Virus record (IMG/VR): IMGVR_UViG_3300031788_000104
Coordinates: 1-23,746 of that record
Strand: one strand, 5' to 3'
Length of the DNA: 23,746 bases
Origin: a virus
Of this stretch, positions 7,016-12,786 are shown in pieces. Position numbers and translations under genes: made by a program. Under the pieces are notes generated by a model. It was not told where the DNA came from and did not search any database. It was given only the letters and a program-made list of their open reading frames with translations. Each line of letters opens with the position of its first letter. Within the stretch, counting starts at the first letter, position 1.

Positions 7016-8288
7016 ACGCCAGCTCCTCGGCTGCTGCCTACTCGACGGCAAGACCGCCGTGAGCCTTGCCATCGCCTCCGGCGTCACCCCCGCCTCCTTC
7101 CAAGGTGTTCTTCATAACCGCATATTCACAGCCATGATGGATGCGCAGCTCGCCGGCATGGAGACAACCCCCGATGCCGTCGTTCACGCCATGGACCAGC
7201 ACGGCTGGATAACCGCCGAAACCTGCCAGGAAATCAACCAGGTCGCCCGCTCCGCCTCCACAACCGCCAACCTCCGCCCCTTCATCGCAGCCCTGCGCAC
7301 CGCCGAACTTGCCCGCGCCGTGTCCAAGGCCGGCGGTGAAATCGGGGAAATGGCCCAGGAGTCCCACATCGACCCCGACGAACTCGTTTCCAAGGCCCAA
7401 TCCCGCCTCTCCGAAGCCCTCCAATGGTCGCCCGCCGAGCGCATCGACTGGCGCCACCAGGTCTCCCGCGCCGTCGCCACCCTCCAAAACCCCGGGCAAA
7501 CCGGACTGTCCCTCGGCTTCCACGACCTCGATCGCGCCTTCGGGCCCCTCATGCCCTCCCACCTCGTCATAATCGGAGCCCGCCCCTCCGTCGGGAAATC
7601 GTCCTACCTGCGCCACATCATCGCCCACCACTGCCGCGCCGGCCGCCGCATCTTCGTCGCCTCCCTCGAGACCACCGCCGAGGAAATCGCCATAGCCACC
7701 GCCAAGACCCTCTGCGGCGCACCCGACAACCGCGAGGCCGTCTGCGCCGCCATGCAGGAAATCGCCTCCTGGGAACTCGCCATCCTCGACGACTTCGGCG
7801 CCTGGTCCGACACAATCATCGCCAAGGCCCGCTCCGAGCACTCCCGCAAGCCCCTCGACCTCCTCTGCGTCGATCACCTCCACCTCCTCCCGGACGCCGC
7901 CGGCCAGAAAAACGTCACCATGACCGACGCCATCGGCCGAATCACCAAGAACTTCAAGGCGCTCGCCGGCGAACTCAACATCCCCGTCCTCCTCCTCTCC
8001 CAACTCTCCCGCGACCCCGCCAAAAACAACCGCGCCCCCCGCATGGAGGATCTCCGCTCCTCCGGCTCCCTCGACCAGGACGCCGACAAAATCATCCTTC
8101 TCCACCGCCCCGACAAGGACCAGAACAGCCACCCCCAGGACGATACCGACGACATCGACGACCGCCCCCGCTTCTACACCCGCTTCCTCCAAGTCAAGGG
8201 CCGCTCCCAGGGAACAGCCGAGGTAGCCATGCTTTTTAACCGGCGCCTAACCCGCTTCGAGCCCATCGCCTTCGCCGCCAACGCATGA
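6996..8288 (+). CDS. dnaB: Replicative DNA helicase, DnaB type
   Basis: A 430-residue replicative helicase. An N-terminal helical domain (about 1-110) precedes a RecA-like motor. Walker A is GARPSVGK (194-201). Walker B is LDLLCVDHL (287-295, D293). The LLLSQLSR segment (332-339) and the EDLRSSGSLDQDADKIILLHR segment (351-371) are typical DnaB motifs H3 and H4. A basic KGRSQGTAEV segment near 401-410 supplies the late motif. It would load with the preceding initiator, and the two genes overlap by 20 bases. Codon usage here is very C-rich at third positions, more so than in flanking genes. An ATGA joins it to a membrane microprotein. Confidence 0.93.
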   Translation: MSNELLERQLLGCCLLDGKTAVSLAIASGVTPASFQGVLHNRIFTAMMDAQLAGMETTPDAVVHAMDQHGWITAETCQEINQVARSASTTANLRPFIAALRTAELARAVSKAGGEIGEMAQESHIDPDELVSKAQSRLSEALQWSPAERIDWRHQVSRAVATLQNPGQTGLSLGFHDLDRAFGPLMPSHLVIIGARPSVGKSSYLRHIIAHHCRAGRRIFVASLETTAEEIAIATAKTLCGAPDNREAVCAAMQEIASWELAILDDFGAWSDTIIAKARSEHSRKPLDLLCVDHLHLLPDAAGQKNVTMTDAIGRITKNFKALAGELNIPVLLLSQLSRDPAKNNRAPRMEDLRSSGSLDQDADKIILLHRPDKDQNSHPQDDTDDIDDRPRFYTRFLQVKGRSQGTAEVAMLFNRRLTRFEPIAFAANA

Positions 8289-8422
8289 GCCCCACCCTTT
8301 CCGTGCTCCTCACCATAGCCCTTGCCTGCGCCCTTTTTCCGATTCTTTACGCCGCCGTAGGCCTTTGCTTCGACGTGATTTGCTTCGTATGGGACTTCAT
8401 CTGCCGAGCATTTGGTGCTTGA
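8285..8422 (+). CDS. Membrane microprotein downstream of the helicase
   Basis: A 45-residue, almost fully hydrophobic protein whose ATG overlaps the helicase stop (ATGA). Residues about 5-27 form one clear membrane helix (VLLTIALACALFPILYAAV); the rest is aromatic and cysteine-rich (FDVICFVWDFICRAF) and may enter the membrane as well. No family recognised. It closes the operon, and its stop codon lies against the first hairpin of the structured RNA region. Confidence 0.6.
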   Translation: MSPTLSVLLTIALACALFPILYAAVGLCFDVICFVWDFICRAFGA

Positions 8423-8423
8423 C

Positions 8424-8709
8424 GCTCTTTCCCGAAGGGCCAAAGCTGCTACAATCCGCAAGCGCGGGCAACTAAGCCCGGCTGAGGACTCCGAAGGTTT
8501 TAGTGAGTTTCGGGCAAAACGCCAAAACGTAGCCCTCCCACTTCCCCCAAGGCTGTCAGGACACGCACAGCCACCCCAAAACCCCGTATAGGCCAAAAGA
8601 ACCCACTCCGTGGGGCATCCCAGAAAACGAGCGAAGGGTGAAAACCCGTGTGGAAGCACCCCAGTCTGTGCCCAGGCTAATCGCTATCGAGCCGTGGGCA
8701 TCGCTGGGG
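8424..8709 (+). ncRNA. Large structured RNA candidate (possibly HEARO / IscB omega-RNA type)
   Basis: No credible gene covers this stretch, but it folds densely. Hairpins in order: CTTTCCC/GGGccAAAG (8427-8445); CGGGC/GCCCG (8465-8480); GTTTT/AAAAC (8497-8520); GGCTGT/ACAGCC (8551-8572); CCCAC/GTGGG (8602-8614); GGGT-GAAA-ACCC with a GNRA loop (8636-8647); and a three-part stem of CCCCAG/CTGGGG (8659-8709) enclosing TGCCCA/TGGGCA and GGCT/AGCC. The GNRA loop favours the plus strand. The strings GGGCAACTAAGCCC and GTGTGGAAGCAC recall, from memory, HEARO RNAs that guide IscB. No IscB gene is present in the window. The structure is seen; the family name is uncertain. Confidence 0.6.
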
Positions 8710-8733
8710 GCGGGCGGGGGGTAGGTCGTGGGG
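8706..8733 (+). other. G-rich tract with quadruplex potential
   Basis: Runs of 5, 3, 6 and 4 guanines lie within 28 bases, separated by C, C and an 8-base spacer. The first run also closes the last stem of the RNA candidate (CCCCAG/CTGGGG), so the two structures would compete. It could stall polymerase or form a quadruplex on the plus strand or in RNA. Confidence 0.5.
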
Positions 8734-8880
8734 TCAACGCTGCGCCGGGATGGTCAGCCGTGCATCTTGCACGATGCGTCTCAACTGCTTGCGTTGCGCG
8801 TACCCTTATCAGGTCACGCGGTTCGCTGTCGTCCGTCACTGAACAGTCAGACCGTCTGGTTGACCGTGCATTACGCACGA
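8732..8880. repeat. Non-coding segment with two repeated hairpins
   Basis: The 17-mers at 8758-8774 and 8864-8880 match at 14 of 17 positions, and each is itself a hairpin (CGTGCA-TCT-TGCACG and CGTGC-ATTAC-GCACG). GGTCAAC at 8732-8738 pairs with GTTGACC at 8859-8865. A small palindrome CAGAC-C-GTCTG lies between them. No gene is visible. Possible roles are a terminator or attenuator, paired operators, or the ends of a small mobile unit. Confidence 0.5.
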
Positions 8881-9414
8881 CTACGCTGGCAGGCTTGGCG
8901 CTGCTGGAGTGACATTCAACGGCTCGGGCCTGACAGCCGGCTGGCCATGGGTGAAGAACATCGCCAGGTTGAATGTCGGACCGGATTTCCCCTGTTCTCC
9001 GCGGTCAAGGTTTCGCGCGGATCTGCGGATCTGGTCAAGGCTGCGGGCCGCGCCGGCCGCCATTTGCAAGTTTCTTGCATCTTTGGCATCCAACGCTTCG
9101 GCACAGAGGTCGAGCGATCGAACGGTTAGTTCTTCAGAGCGAACTGCGATAACCTCATTGACTTGCTCGATCTGCTTTTCGATCTGCTTAGTCGATTCGG
9201 TTTCGCGCTTGGTAACCAGGGCGGTTCTTTCTGCGGTCCAGCCGTTCTTGTGGATAAGGTCGGAAACCTTGTTTCTGGGCAGGCCGAGTGCCGCGGCGAT
9301 CTCTGCGGGCGGTTTGCAGTGAACTACGTAAAGGGAGCGTATTGTGGCACGCGTTGCAAAGGGTATGCTGGATGACTTGAAGAACCTTCGCTCTGTTTTA
9401 CGCTCTGCTACCAT
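8881..9414 (-). CDS. Helix-turn-helix protein with coiled coil (small-terminase-like or regulator)
   Basis: A 177-residue protein. Residues about 20-55 contain a helix-turn-helix (IRSLYVV...PPAEIAAALGLPRNKVSDLIHKNGW), and residues about 72-140 are long charged helices suited to a coiled coil. The tail is proline- and alanine-rich. This order (helix-turn-helix, coiled coil, flexible tail) is that of phage small terminase subunits, and none is seen beside the large subunit. A transcription regulator is equally possible. I start at the ATG at 9414, ten bases after the nuclease gene stops; the upstream ATG at 9498 would overlap that gene by 74 bases. No ribosome site is visible. It runs against the surrounding early operons. 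Confidence 0.72.
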   Translation of the reverse strand: MVAERKTERRFFKSSSIPFATRATIRSLYVVHCKPPAEIAAALGLPRNKVSDLIHKNGWTAERTALVTKRETESTKQIEKQIEQVNEVIAVRSEELTVRSLDLCAEALDAKDARNLQMAAGAARSLDQIRRSARNLDRGEQGKSGPTFNLAMFFTHGQPAVRPEPLNVTPAAPSLPA

Positions 9415-9424
9415 GCGCAAACGG

Positions 9425-9817
9425 TTAGGGCATGACTCGGCGAACGTCAAACTTTGAAACGTGCTGCCTATTGGAGAGCCATCTGACCCAGTGAACACAC
9501 GCTTCGATTTCGCTTAGATGTGTGCAGTAACGGAAAGGCAGTCCCATTTCTACATATTTGAGATATTGGCGTGTATTCTGAAACTCGGCGCTGCTTGTCG
9601 GGATTTTTGTGTTTTTGACTTCGATTGCGGCGATAGCTTCACCGTCTTGGACAACCATTAGGTCGGCGCGAATCTGAATTGCACGGCCCGCACGCCGAGT
9701 CTTTCCCGATAGACGTGCGACTTGCTCCAGAACAGGTTGAAATCCGGCTGTTTTTAGGGCGCAGTAGAGTTCGGCTTGGATCGTTGCCTCACTGGGGTTT
9801 GATCGTTTTATTTTCAT
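9425..9817 (-). CDS. PD-(D/E)XK nuclease-like protein
   Basis: A 130-residue protein with a complete small nuclease core: ATIQAELY (E16), IRADLMVV (D52) and AAIEVKN (E66, K68), which is the E...D...ExK order of the VRR-NUC and phage-type PD-(D/E)XK enzymes. The length suits a bare catalytic domain. Start choice is open: an ATG eight codons further up is possible, but the second ATG has a purine-rich stretch (GAAAGA) upstream. It is followed ten bases later by the helix-turn-helix gene, so the two form a small minus-strand operon. Base composition is less GC-rich than in the helicase gene. Substrate unknown. Confidence 0.75.
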   Translation of the reverse strand: MKIKRSNPSEATIQAELYCALKTAGFQPVLEQVARLSGKTRRAGRAIQIRADLMVVQDGEAIAAIEVKNTKIPTSSAEFQNTRQYLKYVEMGLPFRYCTHLSEIEACVHWVRWLSNRQHVSKFDVRRVMP

Positions 9818-10117
9818 GTGTCTTTCGCGGGCGCCTTGCATTGGCTCGGCAAGCTTGGGTTTTGGCGTCGCTTCTTACCGATCCTCCCTTGCGCCCGATT
9901 CGGGCCATATATCTGGAAATCATCTTTCTCACGGGATTAGCGAAGCGGCTTTGGAAATATCGTCAAAACAATCTTAGCGTGTAAGCTGTTGATTTACATA
10001 ATGCCGGAATTACCCATGTTGCAGGTATGCACAAACGGCTTGCGCTTGCCTGAAAGTGAGTCGATAGTCGGTGCGCAATAGGACGATCTAAACGACAGGA
10101 CGAAAACAGGACGAACG
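9818..10117. promoter_or_regulatory. Intergenic control region between divergent units
   Basis: About 300 bases separate the minus nuclease gene from the plus AAA+ gene. AT-rich DNA around 9940-10010 includes CATAAT at 9997-10002 with only a poor -35 partner (TTAGCG). A motif ACGGCTTGCGC at about 10033-10043 is shared with the 3444-3466 control region, and TTGCGC-N17-GATAGT follows as a possible promoter. Just before the AAA+ start the string ACAGGACGAA occurs twice; the AGGA probably acts as ribosome site. No gene seen. Confidence 0.45.
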
Positions 10118-10729
10118 ATGAAACCCTCTCTAATTGGCCCTGCTGGAATGCTGGCAAACACCTTGACCGCGAAACTAGCGTCAAAGGACCGCTGGAAACT
10201 GCTTTTCTGCGGTGCGCCGGGAATCGGCAAAACGTGCTTGGCGGAATCACTAGCGCTGGATTTGTGCGGAAACAAATGGGGCGTTGAAACGGTCAACGGG
10301 CGGAATGTGACGATTCACGTTGTCAGGGACTGGGCGTTTGACTTCGCAACGTCCTCGATCTTTGGAACCGGCTGGAAAGTCAAAGTCGTCAACGAGGTCG
10401 ATCTTTGCCAGAAAGACGCGCAGGACGCGCTTTTGAGCTTCCTTGATGAAATGCCGGCCGGACGCGCTTTCATTGGGACAAGCAATCTGGACAAAGCGGC
10501 GTTGACAGAACGATTCAGGACTCGCTTTGAGCGTTACGAGATTGCAGCGCCTAGCGCCGGGCAGATTGCGAAACTACTCGAAAACGAGGGCACGCCGGAA
10601 GCGATCGCGCGGCAGATTGCAACGCTGTCGGGCGGGAACGTGCGGGCCGCGCTGCTGGATGCAGAGGCTTGGCGGAATCAGAACCAGGAAGTGATTCAAA
10701 CGATTTACCAGTCAGAAATGGCTGTTTGA
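10118..10729 (+). CDS. AAA+ ATPase resembling a clamp-loader subunit
   Basis: A 203-residue AAA+ protein. Walker A is CGAPGIGKT (31-39). The Walker B strand reads VKVVNEVDL (88-96), with asparagine where the first acidic residue usually sits but the catalytic glutamate kept (E93). DAQDALLSFLDEMP and sensor 1 FIGTSN (118-123) follow, then TERFRTRFE with arginines suitable as a finger. After the ATPase domain, LSGGNVRAALLDAE (170-183) looks like the lid of clamp-loader small subunits. It could load a sliding clamp, but no clamp or DNA polymerase is visible in the window. AGGACGAACG precedes the ATG. It heads the second rightward operon. Confidence 0.8.
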   Translation: MKPSLIGPAGMLANTLTAKLASKDRWKLLFCGAPGIGKTCLAESLALDLCGNKWGVETVNGRNVTIHVVRDWAFDFATSSIFGTGWKVKVVNEVDLCQKDAQDALLSFLDEMPAGRAFIGTSNLDKAALTERFRTRFERYEIAAPSAGQIAKLLENEGTPEAIARQIATLSGGNVRAALLDAEAWRNQNQEVIQTIYQSEMAV

Positions 10730-10758
10730 ACAGGACGAAACTCAAACAAGGACGAAAA

Positions 10759-11361
10759 ATGAACACGATTAAGACAGAATCAAAGCCGACAACTTATTGC
10801 GGCAAGCCTGCGACAATAACAGTTGAATACGGCCTAAGACAGACCGGCGGGGCGCCGTACTTTTCAGTTACGGGTAATATCGTGACCGCAGACAGCAGGC
10901 GGCGGAACGATTCGGAGTGCGGCGGATGCATCCATGAGGAAATCGCAAAGCACTTCGGCCCGAAGTTCGATGATTTTATCGCGCTGCACTTGTCCGCCGT
11001 CAACGGGAAGCCCATATATGCCTTTGAAAATGGCTGGTACTGGCTTGCAGGAGCAATGGGCGGACTCGGCGAGGACTATCACGGCGGAAAAGGAAAGGGC
11101 GCAAAAAGCGCGATGCAATGCTTTGAAGTCCTCTGCTCGCACCTGCGCATCGGCATAATCGAGGGCCGTGCGCTCATGGAGACGATCCAGAACACGGAAG
11201 CGGCAGGGCGCCGCGAAGTGTTTGCGAACTATGTCGAAGCGCAGAGCGCCAGGTGGAAGCGCGAAGCCGACGCCGCAATAGAAAAGCACGGCCTGCAGTC
11301 CCAGCGGCCAGCAAACGCTTATGAGTGCTTACCCGGCGATCCAGCGCATAACCTAGCCTAA
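10759..11361 (+). CDS. Unknown phage protein
   Basis: A 200-residue protein starting at the ATG after AAGGACGAAAA; an earlier in-frame reading would overlap the AAA+ gene. It looks like a globular alpha/beta protein with aromatic stretches (AFENGWYWLAGAMGG) and two cysteines in a CGGC string near residue 56. A helical, charged C-terminal third follows. No family recognised. The 29-base gap to the AAA+ gene and the shared ribosome-site style suggest they are expressed together. Confidence 0.75.
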   Translation: MNTIKTESKPTTYCGKPATITVEYGLRQTGGAPYFSVTGNIVTADSRRRNDSECGGCIHEEIAKHFGPKFDDFIALHLSAVNGKPIYAFENGWYWLAGAMGGLGEDYHGGKGKGAKSAMQCFEVLCSHLRIGIIEGRALMETIQNTEAAGRREVFANYVEAQSARWKREADAAIEKHGLQSQRPANAYECLPGDPAHNLA

Positions 11362-11372
11362 CCAAACCTTTC

Positions 11373-11438
11373 CCCGTCCTCGTCCTTCGGGGCGCCGGCC
11401 GAAAGCGAAGGCGCGAGTAGGCCGGCGAGAGGGACGGG
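11373..11438. promoter_or_regulatory. Nested inverted repeat in a gene gap
   Basis: CCCGTCC (11373-11379) pairs with GGACGGG (11432-11438), enclosing the perfect 8-base stem CGCCGGCC/GGCCGGCG (11393-11400 and 11420-11427). No T-run follows, so it is not a standard terminator. It precedes the ribosome site AAGGAAAC of the next gene and could be an attenuator, a protein-binding site or an RNA-stability element. Confidence 0.5.
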
Positions 11439-11457
11439 CAAAACCAAAAAAGGAAAC

Positions 11458-11877
11458 ATGAAAACAGCGACGAAGACAGCCCAGCCGGATCTCACCACCC
11501 TTGGTGAACTAAAGTCCCACAAATGGGATGATGTTCGCTTCCGTATCGGAAAGTTCGATGAGGTTGCGGCGAGTTGCCGGGAATGGCATCGCGCTTTGCT
11601 GTCAGAGCAGCATCCGGCAAGCCTAACTCTCATGGCCGCAGCCAGCATGATTGACGACCTGGCAGAGACCGTGAAGTTCTATGAGCAGGAAATAAAGAGC
11701 GCGCACAGCGTTCTTGAACAGCCGCGATTCGCTGCCCTTCTCGGACTGGCGGATCTCATGGAATCGGTTTTAGAAAAAACCGTCGATGAGAGAACATATC
11801 CCGACGGCCCATGCCTGCCAAAGGAAATGCGCGACGAGATCCGGGCGGCAGTAAAAGCATCAAGATTTATACCATAA
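11458..11877 (+). CDS. Unknown helical protein
   Basis: A 139-residue protein with a good ribosome site (AAGGAAAC just before the ATG). It appears mostly helical, with a charged helix near residues 66-88 and no membrane segment or metal motif. An EWHRALLSEQ stretch sits near residue 42. No family recognised. It is flanked on both sides by gaps with hairpins, which may mean it is controlled separately. Confidence 0.72.
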   Translation: MKTATKTAQPDLTTLGELKSHKWDDVRFRIGKFDEVAASCREWHRALLSEQHPASLTLMAAASMIDDLAETVKFYEQEIKSAHSVLEQPRFAALLGLADLMESVLEKTVDERTYPDGPCLPKEMRDEIRAAVKASRFIP

Positions 11878-11880
11878 CCC

Positions 11881-11937
11881 CTTTTCGTCGCTGAAAAGCT
11901 GGTATACGCTTGCGCATCGAAAGCCCGCTGATGCGGG
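11881..11937. promoter_or_regulatory. Gap with two hairpins and a recurring TTGCGC motif
   Basis: CTTTTC/GAAAAG (11881-11898) and CCCGC-TGAT-GCGGG (11924-11937) flank GGTATACGCTTGCGCATCG. A close relative of the latter string is found in the 3444-3466 control region. No T-run follows either hairpin. The gap could hold a promoter for the downstream small-gene cluster or an attenuator. Confidence 0.4.
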
Positions 11938-11963
11938 GCCAGCAGCGCGGCAAACCAAATCCC

Positions 11964-12164
11964 ATGAAAACACCAATCTCCCACCTAACAGACCTTGACG
12001 CCTGCTCGGATGCAGTCATATGGGTCAAATCAACGAAATGCCGTAGTCTCGAATCGGCATGGCTCAAGTGCGACCGCGCCGACTGGATGCTCTGGTACGC
12101 TGGCAAGAAAGCCGGTCCTGTCGGCAGCGAATCAAGTCTCAAGCTGGTTCTGATGCCGACATGA
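11964..12164 (+). CDS. Short phage protein with a DWMLW motif
   Basis: A 66-residue protein. I start at MKTPISHLTDLDACSDAV because the pattern D-A-C-x-D-A-V-x-W, followed by A-W-x-x-C-x-R-x-D-W-M-L-W, matches a family of short phage and bacterial proteins I recognise only by pattern; members usually read C-x-R-G-D-W-M-L-W. No function is known to me. There is no clear ribosome site (CCAAATCCC precedes the ATG). An ATGA links it to the zinc-ribbon gene. Confidence 0.72.
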   Translation: MKTPISHLTDLDACSDAVIWVKSTKCRSLESAWLKCDRADWMLWYAGKKAGPVGSESSLKLVLMPT

Positions 12165-12439
12165 AAGCCAATTCTTCAAACTACGGCAGCACGGTTCCCG
12201 AGGTCACGGCTGACCTGCTTGCCGACGAGCCTGCGGACATTCGGCGCTCGATGCGCGCCTGCGAGAGCGGGCGTGGCGAGCCTGACGACGACGGGCCGAG
12301 GAAATGCCCGTACTGCCGCCGCGGGTTCGTTTCAGTTGACGGCGGCTCCTACGGCTACCGCTGCCCGGATTGTGACGGAAGCGGCTGGATCACGCCGGAG
12401 GAAGATGAGCCCGAGGAAACAGAGGAGGACGAGTCATGA
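12161..12439 (+). CDS. Small zinc-ribbon protein
   Basis: A 92-residue protein starting in an ATGA overlap. A CPYCRRGF knuckle and a CPDCDGSGW knuckle about 20 residues apart form a likely zinc ribbon of the DnaJ-like CxxCxGxG kind. Residues 1-45 are acidic and probably flexible, and the last 15 residues are nearly all acidic. It may bind a partner protein. An ATGA overlap joins it to the next cysteine-rich gene. Confidence 0.75.
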   Translation: MKANSSNYGSTVPEVTADLLADEPADIRRSMRACESGRGEPDDDGPRKCPYCRRGFVSVDGGSYGYRCPDCDGSGWITPEEDEPEETEEDES

Positions 12440-12666
12440 AATACTGCATCAACTGCCGCCACTATCAACCTGCTGGTGTTAGCTATGAACCGCGGGAACG
12501 GATAGCGTACTCTACTTGCGCCAAGGCTGAACTGACTGAAATCAACCCGGTCAGCGGAGAGACGATCAAAACCCCATCTTACTGCGTCGTTGAGCGCAAG
12601 CACACTTGCGGCAATTCCTGCGGCCCGGATGCCAAATGGTTCGAGCCGAAGGAGGCCGCGCCGTGA
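12436..12666 (+). CDS. Cysteine-rich small protein (CRHY...AKWFEP type)
   Basis: A 76-residue protein with MKYCINCRHY at the start, further cysteines at about residues 31, 53 and 61-65, and the ending CGPDAKWFEPK. This arrangement is common among short phage proteins that probably fold around one zinc ion; I know no function. The start overlaps the previous stop by four bases, and the stop overlaps a GTG that begins the next microprotein. Confidence 0.78.
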   Translation: MKYCINCRHYQPAGVSYEPRERIAYSTCAKAELTEINPVSGETIKTPSYCVVERKHTCGNSCGPDAKWFEPKEAAP

Positions 12667-12782
12667 GCTACGCCCTTCGCCTGATGCTTGCGATCCAGTG
12701 GTGCGAGCGGGAGGGCTTCACGGGCCTGGCCGCTGCGCTGGCCGAGATGCTGAAACGCGAACTTTCAACCAAATCCCAATAA
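12663..12782 (+). CDS. Helical microprotein
   Basis: A 39-residue protein read from a GTG overlapping the previous stop (GTGA). It looks like two short helices (ALRLMLAIQWCERE and FTGLAAALAEMLKREL), with no membrane span or motif. Support is the coupling pattern and the snug fit to the following gene, which starts four bases after its stop. Function unknown. Confidence 0.5.
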   Translation: MSYALRLMLAIQWCEREGFTGLAAALAEMLKRELSTKSQ

Positions 12783-12786
12783 TCCC

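Noticed and set aside
7038-8192. 384-residue minus-strand frame opposite the helicase
   Set aside because: It is glycine- and valine-rich from the C-ending codons of the helicase gene, whose motifs are complete.
8610-9129. Plus-strand open frames after the RNA candidate that might encode an IscB-like nuclease
   Set aside because: The translated frames lack the expected N-terminal motif, RuvC residues and HNH core, overlap the minus-strand helix-turn-helix gene, and look like composition-driven shadows.
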